NCBI GenBank assembly: GCA_022457155.1
Contig: JAJGOT010000416.1
Coordinates: forward strand, 388,501 to 452,500
DNA length: 64,000 nt
Origin: Cladopsammia gracilis
Lineage: Eukaryota > Cnidaria > Anthozoa > Scleractinia > Dendrophylliidae
Direction of reading: 5' to 3'
The notes beneath the pieces are model-generated. The model saw only the letters and a program-made list of their open reading frames with translations, was not told where the DNA came from and made no database searches. The position numbers were made by a program, and so were the translations under genes. This document shows positions 54,175-64,000 of this stretch, piece after piece (within the stretch, counting starts at the first letter, position 1; every line of letters begins with the position of its first letter).

Positions 54175-55430
54175 TTAGCTCGTCCTTTCTTCTCTCAGCT
54201 CCTTCTCACCGACCGATGGCCACCCTTGCTTGGTGTATTCCACCACACGTGACAAAATCGGATCTGTCTGAGTTGCTTGACGGATCATATCTGCATTGAC
54301 TGGCAGTACTTCTATCTGTGACACTTGAAAAATCTCCACTGGATCAACTACTTCCTTGTTGCAAGATTTCTTCAAAGGTAGGCGTGACAATCCGTCTGCA
54401 TTTCCGTGTTGGGTAGTGTTCTTGTACTCAATACTGTACTCAAACCCTGCTAGAAACAAGGCATAACGTTGTTAGCGAGCAACTGTCATTGCTGGGATTC
54501 CTTTCTTCGGGTGAAAAGTTCAGGTGAGGGGCTCATGATCTGTCACGAGTGTGAAGTGACGGCCAAACAAGTAAAGGTGGAATTTCTTGACTCCCCAAAT
54601 CAAGGCGAGGGCTTCCTTATCAATCTGGGAGTAATTCCTTTCTGCTTTGGTTAGGGTACGTGACGCAAAGGCTATGGGTCGTTCTGAGCCGTCATCCATG
54701 ATATGCGATAAAACTGCCCCAATTCCGACTGGCGAAGCGTCGCATGCTAGTCTCAATGGTCGTTCTGGATCATAGTGGGTAAGCACCATATCTGATGTGA
54801 TGAGCTTCGTTACTGCGATGAAGGCCTCCTCGAACTCCGTGGTCCACTTCCATCGTTTGCCTTGTTCTAAAAGTCCATTAAGGGGATTGAGGATGGTGGC
54901 AAGGTTTGGCAGGAACTTGTGGTAGTAGTTCACTAGTCCTAAGAATGCACAGACTTGATGAACGTTCTCTGGCCTTGGAGCATTAACAACTGCATCCACT
55001 TTCTCTTGAGTCTTGTGTAATTCGTGCTTATCCACTTTATGTCCACAGTATGTAATCTTTGTCTGGAAAAACTCACACTTCTCGTGGTTTGCTCGTAGGC
55101 CATTTTCCTGTAGCTTCTTCAGTACTTCCTCCAGGTTGTCAAGGTGTTCTTGGTCATCACTTCCTGTGATAATCATGTCGTCTAGGATGCAACTAGTTCC
55201 CTTAACTCCTTCTAAGATTTGATCCATTGATCTTTGCCAAATTGCTGGGGCTGAAGTGATCCCGAATACCAGGCGGTTGTATCGGTATAACCCCTGATGG
55301 GTGTTAATCGTCAAATACTCTTTTGACTCTTCCTCCACCTCCATCTCGATCTTAGTGAACTTCTGCCCTCCTGCCAGCTTAGCGAAAATATCGTCGATGC
55401 GTGGGAGTGGCCAACATGTGCGGCATAACA
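54175..55430 (-). pseudogene. Gypsy reverse transcriptase-RNase H, truncated
   Basis: Begins WPLPRIDDIFAKL at the LTR junction. FTKIEMEVEEESKEY replaces the usual FSKLDLSxAYxQ, so the first catalytic Asp is lost. The catalytic box reads CILDDMIITG instead of CYLDDIIVTG. RNase H: PLRLACDASPVGIGAVLSH, then SERPIAFASRTLTKAERNYS and DHEPL. Stops at about 54520 and 54470 replace Trp codons. GFEYSIEYKNTTQHGNADGL continues the RNase H end. Confidence 0.88.
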
Positions 55431-55435
55431 CCTTT

Positions 55436-58140
55436 GAATTAGCGCTTGAATCTTGTAGTAAAATAGCGATATTTGGATTGTTGTTGCTCAAGACTTAAAC
55501 TATCGTAAAACTGCTCTCTTTATCTAGTGAAACGCGCACTTTTCTTGGCAAAATGAAAAATTAATCAAAAACAAGGTGTAATTGACAATTGATATAACAC
55601 CTTACAAAACCTAAGTCGGTGAAAATTTGTTTTAACGAGAGAACATGTCTAGCAAGTCAAAAAAGTAGATAATAATAAACAACTAACTAAATCGAGATAA
55701 ATGAATGTAAAAATTCCCTTAGCAATTTGTTGTGATTTGTATTTTGGATGTGAATATAAGAGAGAGCAATACGCTTAATATACGTTCAGCAAGCAAATGC
55801 CAGCAGGTTTAAAGAATGTTTTGGTAAACAGACCTAAGACCATTTCTTTTTTCGGCGATATATGTCAGCACGATTTGGCACTGTGTGAGTCATTTGCATC
55901 AGTTGGGAGGGATTACGGTTTAAAATAGCCTGCTAATGGAAAATACAAAATATGGACCAACGCTATTAGGACCTCTATTAGGCCAGTTATAAAACTCCAA
56001 ATTTGGTGTGCATTTTCCCGCTTACTAAATTTAATTGAACTAGTATTTCCGTTGGGTAAAATGATTTCAGAAATAGATAACCATAATAAAATTCTCCCAG
56101 AGTCTAATGTTAAATTTTGATAATGTTGTTCTTGTTTTGACTAAAACAACAGGATATCCCTTCCGGACTTTATAAATTATCCTCTTATTTAACAACAGAC
56201 CTCAACAGACAAGTCCAATTTTGCTTTATACGATAATGGGTACATTGCCCTGTCGTTACGCTTTAACAAGAACTCTGCGAATATTACAGTCGGACTTTTA
56301 GGGTCACTAAAAACCAATTCAGCTTCAACATCAATAGCCTAGATGATGCTTCTAAACTACTCTTTCTTTTCAACAGTGTTGATCCTTTTGTTTGTCGATC
56401 TACTGCTGCTTTTGTTTTTGAATGCATGACATGTAGAGCCGACACGTAAGATAATAAATAATGGAAACTGTTAATTTATAAAAGTGCCGAAAATTGAAAA
56501 GTGATAATGTTTTAAAAAACATCTAGAAACATTTAGAAAACTTTTAAATTTTCGGCACTTCTTTAAATTAACAGTTTCCATTTTTTATTGTGTTACAAGT
56601 GCCACGCAGTTTTTTGAACTTTTTTGTTCAAACATTTTTGCCTACGTAAGATAATATGTGGTTAATGTCATTGCTGTTTATACTTCAGTATGTCTATGTT
56701 AATGTTAGTTATTTTTTTTTAGGTAATACCATGTATATAAGCGGGAATAGCGAAATAAACTGTTGTTGACTATGAGCGAAAACCGATCTGGTCATGTCTG
56801 CAACATTGTACTACACTAATACCCCGTTCACACATGACTAACGCTTAAACATGTTAAAAAGTTGTTTAGTTTAAAACAGGTTTAGAAAAATACCCCAAAC
56901 GTGCCGTAATATTTGGAGTGAAATCTTTGCTATAAAAAGCAACTTTATGTACTTCTCTCCAGTTAAGCCGGAAATTTCATCTTCTGACTAAAGGTCAAAC
57001 CTATCTTAGCACGAACACTTGAGAACAATTTCCTATCTTTGAGGATCTTTGTTGAGCGTTTGAAATCTTGGATTTTATCAGTATTCATAAATTGAAGTTT
57101 TCCAACTTATGTCGCTAAAAACTGATTATGGTTGAATTTCCCTTCGAAACGTCACTTCATATCTTCCTCTTGGTGTTCTATAATCATTTCGTTTTTTGGC
57201 ATCACATACAAACAAAGCATTAACAATAGAACTCTTAAAAACAGAATTTTCTCTTTAGGGGCACTTACAAGGCCCTAGCCCGATCGAACCGAAAAACTTG
57301 TCTGTCACACTTGTAATTGAGATGTGTGGATTAAAATGTCGAAAGTTCATAACACAAAAAAGAATTTCTAAAATAGATTGGTTTCGTGAGCTAGAATTAC
57401 AAACATATCACAATTTAACAGTCATGAAATAAAATGATATTTAAGAAATGTTTTACTTTCTAGTGTGAATTAATATCGAAGGAACTCATTCCTATCACGG
57501 CACAATCTTGTTTTCGCAATAGGGTAGGATACAAAATTAATTAGTTAACGTCACAACGTTAGAGAAGCGTTCCTTTTGACAAAATAAAATAAAACAATTT
57601 AAAAAAATGCGAAAATTCGCTTGTCAATTTCTTGTAATTTTTCTTCCAGATATAGAAATAATTTAAGGTTAAGATTCATATCCTATGATCACCTAGTTGA
57701 GGAAAAGCAAGCAACATGTTATGCATTTTTTTTTCGTCCGGGATAATTTCGCCGAATTCTGACAATACACGCCCTAAAATAATGTCAGAGGCTAAAACAT
57801 AGTTTTTGAGCTAGCTAATGGAAACCCCCAAAATATGGGCCAATGCCATAACGACGCCAACTATAAAGCCGCAAGTTTTCAATGGTGTTCCTATTTATTC
57901 AATATCGATCATGATCTATAGTATTTTTTTTTAGTAAAATGATTCAAGAAATAATGAAAAATCATCCTTGTGAATTTCTTCGCGTAACTTATGTAATTTG
58001 TCTTATTGTGCTTGTTATAAAAGATAATCAGCCACACCTCAGTGGCTCATGACAGCTTTCACCTTTTATTACATCTTATGGAAATCACTAGTGATCCTTG
58101 CAATCTGATTGGCTGTCAGCAGTGCGATTTATTTCTGAAT
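55436..58140. other. AT-rich intergenic region, no recognised gene
   Basis: Only the hairpin at 56455-56586 stands out. A phrase ACCCCGTTCACACATGAC near 56820 resembles the end of a MITE, but no partner was found. Confidence 0.35.
56455..56586. repeat. 132-bp hairpin with 40-bp arms
   Basis: AATGGAAACTGTTAATTTA and AAGTGCCGAAAATT on the left pair with AATTTTCGGCACTT and TAAATTAACAGTTTCCATT on the right. Confidence 0.85.
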
Positions 58141-58225
58141 CATTTTTTTCTTCGACTTCGAATTTTTTTTCGACTTCAAATTTTTTTTCGACTTCGATTT
58201 TTTTTTTTTTTTTCGATTTCACATT
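58140..58225. repeat. TTTTTTTTCGACTTCGAAT minisatellite
   Basis: Four units of about 19-20 bp, T-rich, based on TTTTTTTTCGACTTCGA. Confidence 0.85.
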
Positions 58226-60078
58226 TTGCACATCTCGACTCATTTTCTGGTTTTGGATTATCTTTTCGATTCTGGACTTCTCATTTTACGATTTGGACAT
58301 TTTGTCCGCAACGGAATACCATAGCTGTGTTTGCAAAATTGACAACCGTACGCGTTTGAATAATTTCAAAAAAATTCAAAACCATGACAATAACCAAACA
58401 CATACCTTGGCAGAATGCTCGGAGTTCACTATCAATAATATCTACCCTCTTTTGTTTTTCTTCTGTGCTGATGTCCCAGATATGATTATAAGAAATTAGA
58501 GCACAATGTAAAAGAAAAGTTAGTACTCATGCCATAAACAATGTTTTGGAAAGTTACGAGTCATTTTGACGAAATGTCAAGCAAAAAATGGCATTCGCGT
58601 CTATAAATCGCGGATTTTTGCTGAAAAATTCGGGAGTCTTAAAATGTAACACACTCCTTTTTAAATTACTTGATCGTTTATACTTTAAGCCTTTTGAAGC
58701 CATGAAAATTTAACAGCGATGTTTAAGAGTTTTGATCATAACGTGATTGATTCAGAGATCTTCGTACCAATTTTAACAGATCAAGAGAAAAAATATCGAC
58801 TTTCGGATTATAGTGACTTATGAAATATTTTAAGTGTTAAAAGACATATGAAACGACAGTTATTTCTCACTTACCACGGATAAATATTTTTTTGTTGTTT
58901 CCCGTAAACGCAACTGAAGATAGTCTTTTAACATTCCGTAATGCTCGCTAATAAGTAGAAATGAATGAATAATTTATTACTTAGTTTGAAAGGCACTGAA
59001 AAGCAGTCTTAATTGGAAACTTTCGACCAGGAGGTCCGTGTTCCTCTTCAAAGTCCGGCAATTTTAATGACAATAACACTGTAAGCTAAAAAAATAATAC
59101 AGACCGCCTAAGTTTTCATTTTAGTTGTTGAAGTAGTTGGTTGTTTGTGGGTTTATTTCGTCAACTGTGAACCCGCAGCTGATACATCTACAATAACTGC
59201 TGTAGTTTTTATCACAACAAAGATATGAATTACGACTGCACTTTACTACGGTTTCCTTTAATATTTTCTTATACCAAAAATGATAAAGCCTATAACTCGG
59301 CTTAATAGTTATTAGCTTGGCATTAGAGAAAGTTTGGAAAGCTTAGTTGCCTGATAAAAGGAGCTATGCCATGGTGATTGTGAGGTTTTGGGGTCAAAAC
59401 TGCCCCAAATTAAAACTAAGTACTTTTGTCGTACACAAACTGCTTATAGAACACTAAGAGCAAAATATTAAGTGAATTTTCGTAGATAAAATAGAACGTA
59501 ATCAGAGTTTTAGCGAGTTTTCCATGAGAGAAGAGATAAACTTGTAAACAATAAGTCCAAATTTTTCAAGATGCAATCCATTTCCATCCTGGCCATCTGC
59601 ACTGGTCCAAGACACTTATTTTTACTCTAAGAGCACTAGTAGAATAATTTTACAGAAAACTGGATCATTATTTTTGGGTTTCCAAAGATATAAAGATGTC
59701 TTTTGGCCCTTTAAAGTAACTAAAAATGGTGACATAGCCCCTTAAAGGCCGGAACGTTTTCAAAAGGTTCGATTTGTTTATAGAATAGATCAATTCTCAT
59801 TAACTTTCCATTTTAGTTGTCTTTAGTTTTTATTTCAAAAAAGGATAATTGTTACTATATAATACAGGCTCTCTTTGTTGATGCTTATAACTGCTTATGG
59901 CGTTTTCCTAAAGTTATTAGTTTGACATTAGAGAACAACATATCTTTTGAGCAAGTTATTTTTTTTATTCTTTACTGAGGAAATCTTCACAAGGCTTAGT
60001 TGGCTAACTAATGAAGGAAGGTACTATTAATTTGTTTATAAAATCCACCAGTTCTAATTAAGTTTCCATTTCAGTTAA

Positions 60079-60797
60079 GGTTACAGTGTACCTTCAGATC
60101 GAAAATTTATTGAAATTTTTTTTTTGGCGTTAAAATAAAGTTTACAGAATGAACTTTCATCCAAAAAAAAAGTATCGAAAAATAGTGAAAATTGGCGGAG
60201 AAATGACGGTGTAACTTTTGTGGGCGGAGTTTGTTTATTAAGCGATATGTTTTTTTAAGCGCCGTTTTCTCAAAGTTAATTTTTCGCTTGTTGGGGACAC
60301 TTTAAAGAGCTACAACTCAAAGGGAATTTGTTCGATTTTCCTTAAATTTGGACAGAAGCTAGGCTAACATATCATCAACAAAAACGTGTCGGCGAATTTC
60401 TTAATTCCGAAAACTTTTTTGTCAAGAGGCATTTCCGTGCAATCATTCCAATTTTTTTTCTCCCCTTTTCGAAAATATTCTGTAACTTTTCACTGCAATT
60501 GAATATGGAGAATCGCCGACACGTTTTTTTAGCGCTTCGTGTCCGGAAACCCGAGAACAAATCAAATTAGCAAAATATAATATTTGCTTTGAGTTATAGC
60601 GTTTTAAAGCTGATTCGGACGTTCGAATTTAGACGTCGTAAAAAATTCGACAATTCATTTTATTACCAAATGGTCTCCATATTTAGATAGCCAGCTCTAT
60701 AAGCTTTAATTTGATATCTGGGTTTAGGTATATTAAGTGTAATCTTAAGACGCTAGAGCTGTTATACTGGAGACACCCCCGAAGGTACACTGTAACC
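60079..60797. mobile_element. TTAA-flanked element, copy 2
   Basis: TTAA at 60075-60078 and 60798-60801; TIRs GGTTACAGTGTACCTTC. Near-identical to 21598-22306 with a few substitutions and small indels (for example TTTTTTTTTGGCGTTAAAAT at its left, absent or shortened in copy 1). Confidence 0.92.
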
Positions 60798-60947
60798 TTA
60801 AGTTGTCTAACAGCTTTTATTTTAGGCACCAAAAATATACTTCTGCACACTATTGACCTGTATGACTTTCCTTAACACAGGAGTAAAAGACTATCTTTGG
60901 TTATGCTTGTTTACTGCTTATGGTGTACCCTTATAGACAACAGAATG

Positions 60948-61138
60948 CTGTAAAACCTGTATTAAGCGGACCCGTCTATTATGCGGACACCCTCTACTAA
61001 GCGGACACCAGCTGCTTGGGTCCGAAATTTTCTTCCCATAATTACTGTAAAACAAACCTGAATTCAGCGGATCCCTCTATTAAGCGGACTCCATAGGGAG
61101 AGGGTCGCGAGGGTGTCCGTTTAATAGAAGTTTCACTG
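60948..61138. mobile_element. pogo/Tigger-like MITE (AAGCGGAC type)
   Basis: Ends CTGTAAAACCTGTATTAAGC and (complement) CAGTGAAACTTCTATTAAAC, with repeated AAGCGGAC phrases inside. A half copy of this family lies at about 1810-1860 (CAGTGAAACGGCCTGTAAGC). Confidence 0.6.
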
Positions 61139-61888
61139 TTGTTTTGGGCGAGTTATTTTCTTAGTATTGCGTAGGGCTTCATAAGGTTTAGCTGGCTAAT
61201 TAAAGAACTTTTTCGGAAGGTTCGATTGTTTATAGAATCCATCAATTCTGATGCGCGTTTCCTATTCCACGCGCATCTGTATCCTAGTTCCATTTTGTTT
61301 CCCGAAAAATAGAAACCTTTTGTTACATCAGTCGGAAAGCAACCCTATATTGCCATTAAAACTCGTCTGTTTAAAACTTTTGCTGGCTAGGATTTTGTTA
61401 CTTAAAGCAAATTTATCGTTTAATTGGGTTGTTTTAAAGTTGTTTCATTATTATGCCCAATGGTTCACGCGCACGAAGCAAAGGCTCGAAAAAAATAAAA
61501 ACTGACTCGTAAAAATACTCAGCCGTATTACACAACTTAACGCTGAATAACCTCTATTTATTTGGCACCCCTCCGGCTGTTGTCCTAATTGAATGTTTCA
61601 CAAGCGGTCTAACCGGCGATGTGGCTTTTGTAAACTACAAAAAGGGCTATTTTCTTTATCTTTTTTGGAATTTTTATTCTCAGAGCCAAATTAAATTTTC
61701 ATTCGTTTAGTTGGATTTACGGTTTTATCCCTTGAAATTTTCTTCTTTTGAGTCCGGCCACTCAAATGAAACTTTTCGGCAATAACAATTATTTCTGGTG
61801 ATGTTACGGTATCTATTCTTCAAAACGGAATTTGGGATCGCAATTTTGTCCATTTTTTTAAATTCATGAAAATGTTCATGACCGTTTA

Positions 61889-62141
61889 GGGACGGACGAT
61901 AATTTTTTTTAACGGGGGGTGTTGGAAAATTTTCACATGCAAACATTTTTTTATATGCGGCACCTGCTGCAAAAAATTTTTTTGTGTGTCTCCGTCCAAC
62001 TGCCATACTTTCAGCAAACAATTTTTTCTTTATCTTTTGCTTGCATACAATTTATTTTAGTGTTTATAGCCTCTGCAAACAATTTATTTCAAAATTTTCC
62101 AACACCCCCGTTAAAAAAATAAAAAAATAATGGTCTGTCCC
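61889..62141. mobile_element. MITE flanked by TTA
   Basis: TTA at 61886-61888 and 62142-62144. Ends GGGACGGAC(G)ATAATTTTTT and complement GGGACAGACCATTATTTTTT; inner arms AACGGGGGGTGTTGGAAAAT and ATTTTCCAACACCCCCGTT. A PIF/Harbinger-type non-autonomous element. Confidence 0.75.
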
Positions 62142-62144
62142 TTA

Positions 62145-63316
62145 TTGAGTATATCATAAAGTTTTAAATGCAAAAACAGCTCCGTGGATATCCTGCTGGC
62201 ATGTAATTAAAAGCGGCATATTTGACATCCCCTCTCGCGTTATCCTTAGCAATTCAAATTTTGCACTTAACAACGGTTTTTTAATCTGATTCAGTTTTAA
62301 CTCTTTAGCTGTGAAATTTGTTCTGGTGCTGTTACATTCTCTATTAAAAAAATTGAAATTTCAGATCGAAATTTTGTCTTTCGCCAAAGATTTTGGTTAA
62401 CGTTTTGAGTATTTTTTATGAATATTTACATTACAGGGCCATTACTCACTCAACCGAAGACTATCGGTGCCACCAATTGAGTTCAATCGCGCGCGTTCGT
62501 TCTTTCCACGCGAACTGTCACGGGAGGTCGTTGTTCGAACCCACTCGGTTCCTCCACCGCAGTCAAACGTCCGAGGCATTTTTCGTTTTATTTAGTGGGA
62601 TTTTATTTAATATTAAATGGCGATATGGGCAAGGATGTATAAAAAAAATGAGTAGACGTTACTATCTTTTAATTTTTCTCGAAATGATGAGCTTTTTTCC
62701 TTTAAAAACTGACCAAAACTCTTTGCGCCTGATCAAAATTATGTTGGCAAATGGCGCCGACAATTCTGCAGTTCACAGCTTTTAAACGCTTAGAACATTT
62801 TTGGTAAACTTTCAAAACGTTTGGTAAATTGACATTGTATTGGGAATATATTAAACTTTAAACAGTGAAAATGACAACCTGAACTTTTAAGTACTTTGCT
62901 TAACTTTTGCAAATTTCTCTCGTTTGACCGCGGTTAACTCGGTTCCATTTTTTAGAGGACGCGATCTTTCTTTTAAACATTAAAATGTTTCTTTTAAATA
63001 TCATTTTTTGAGAACGGCTGAAAATGGAGGAAGAAATGGAAGATAATACATGGATAATACAGCATATACCACTTTTTTTATTTCCGGCATATAAGCGACT
63101 CTAATTACCGAGTTTTAAGCAATTTTCCGAAGATTTCCAAAGATTTTCAAAAATTACTGCATATGCGAAGGTTGTACTAACGTTTCCGGTTATTTTGCGA
63201 AGATAGCCGAAGATGTGTCGATTGCAGACCAACAGCTTTTGGGAACTTTGATGTAACTTCACAGTGAAGATAAAATTGATATTCAGTGCCGATCGCTACA
63301 TGTATATTACGACGAC
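62145..63316. other. No recognised gene
   Basis: Short open frames only. A GTTCGAACCC box near 62535 is not accompanied by an A box. Confidence 0.35.
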
Positions 63317-63597
63317 CTACAATCTCGGACAGAACTGTTGAGACACTTAGGCAAATTGTGAGCATTTCTTAACATTTAAAAGGAATTATCATATCTACCT
63401 CCCCCTACCCCCCACAAAACAATGTTGTACATACTCAAAAAGTGTCCCTGGTCTCTGAGCAACCCTTCTAAAGCAACATTGAACGGAGGAGGGAGAGGAG
63501 GGCTTCGATAAATGTGATTTTTGACAGGATATTACACTAACGGTTGTCTTGCGCGCGGAAACACTACTGTCTCAACGAGGTCTGTCCGAGATTGTAG
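63317..63597. mobile_element. MITE with CTACAATCTCGGACAGA ends
   Basis: CTACAATCTCGGACAGA at 63317 and its complement ending 63597, with continued pairing through TTGAGACA/TGTCTCAA. No target duplication recognised. Confidence 0.7.
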
Positions 63598-64000
63598 ATC
63601 AGAGAAAGAATACATACACTCAGAACGAAAAGAAAAGCTTATTTCAACTAAAATATGAGATTATATGATGTTAATGTTCTAGCGAACCTGTGATTCCAAA
63701 CGAGCGTAAAGATTTTGCAATGTGCGCCTGATTTGCTTGTTCCGTGCACTCACCCGTGAAGTTATTTTCGATCGGTACTGATATAAATTTATTTCCTATT
63801 TTAACAGTAAACTACGAGTTTTTTGACGCACATGATCGGCTTCGGCGCAACACGAAAATAGTTCAACTTCAAGGATAAATTTTAAAATTAAAATGTTGTA
63901 CCTCATTGATAGTTGTTCTAGCCTGAATACATATCAATTGTAAACAAGATTAAATTTATAAAAAAAATTCGAATGAGACCTAAAACTACTGTGATTAAAC

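Larger units (their letters stand above)
52736..55430 (-). mobile_element. Ty3/Gypsy retrotransposon with 5' internal deletion
   Basis: CCTTT at 52731-52735 and 55431-55435 is an exact 5-bp target duplication. The 3' LTR is 52736-52886 (151 bp; minus strand TGTTATGCCGCACATGTTGG ... ACAACA) preceded by a polypurine tract GGGGGGGGGAGGAA. At the 5' side only the first about 22 bp of the LTR remain (55430-55409) and run straight into the RT domain, so the rest of the LTR, gag, protease and the start of RT are deleted. Confidence 0.9.
59000..61260. repeat. Diverged tandem units of about 700-900 bp
   Basis: Recurring phrases include GTTTATAGAAT(A/C)(G/C)ATCAATTCT(C/G)AT (59780, 61235; a variant at 60040), TT(A/T)CCATTTTAGTTGT(C/T)T (59805, 60065/60805; ATTTTAGTTGTTG at 59120) and ACTGCTTATGG(C/T)GT (59890, 60915). 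There are about three units, old and interrupted by two newer elements. No gene in them. Confidence 0.55.

Noticed and set aside
62460..62560. tRNA or SINE based on GTTCGAACCC
   Set aside because: There is no matching A box at the expected distance and no cloverleaf.

Overview
The window looks like nuclear DNA of an invertebrate animal, most likely a cnidarian such as a coral or anemone. The signs are AT-rich sequence, intron-containing genes with phase-1 secreted-domain exons (PAN/Apple, cbEGF, D8C), many Penelope-like elements with hammerhead ribozymes, hAT, LTR, LINE and tyrosine-recombinase relics, and dense foldback/MITE elements. It is not prokaryotic and no operons are present. The assignment is inference from family content; no species marker was seen.

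One host gene dominates. On the minus strand, five exons (51384-51060, 47652-47506, 37135-37013, 36304-36170, 20090-19723) have matching phase-1 splice sites and sum to exactly 366 codons. They encode signal peptide - PAN/Apple - short Cys module - cbEGF - cbEGF - D8C - stop, an uromodulin/OIT3-like secreted protein. Its introns hold most of the mobile DNA in the window. Positions 1-108 hold the probable 3' end of another coding sequence on the plus strand.

Layout: 1-3.1 kb mostly unannotated, with a YY1-like/CRE-like motif cluster; 3.1-5.8 kb a 5'-truncated Penelope-like element (PLE) with a well-formed hammerhead ribozyme; 6.5-7.2 kb hAT relic; 8.8-9.8 kb tyrosine-recombinase relic; 10.9-16.1 kb two diverged copies of a duplicated block, with an LTR and several MITEs between and within them; 16.2-17.5 kb a 77-bp tandem array; 19.7-20.1 kb last exon of the PAN-EGF-D8C gene; 20.4-26.6 kb and 31.9-35.8 kb segments related by duplication and colonised by different elements; 27.7-31.8 kb a 4.07-kb TIR element with a 6-bp target duplication that carries an intron-containing gene for a Cys-rich/SAP/NHL-propeller protein; 32.3-35.1 kb an inverted PLE pair; 36.2-37.1 kb two EGF exons; 37.8-47.1 kb a LINE split by a nested stack of elements; 48.0-50.9 kb a hAT element with 8-bp TSD; 51.1-51.4 kb first exon of the host gene; 52.7-55.4 kb a Ty3/Gypsy element with exact 5-bp TSD and a large 5' deletion; 55.4-64 kb mostly unannotated sequence with diverged tandem units and MITEs.

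The strongest candidate for something undescribed is the element at 27704-31775. It has 16-bp TIRs, 30-bp subterminal direct repeats and an exact TTTCTC target duplication, and a related repeat elsewhere in the window provides an empty site. Its only gene is an unrecognised Cys-rich + SAP + NHL-repeat protein with no visible DDE, HUH or recombinase signature.
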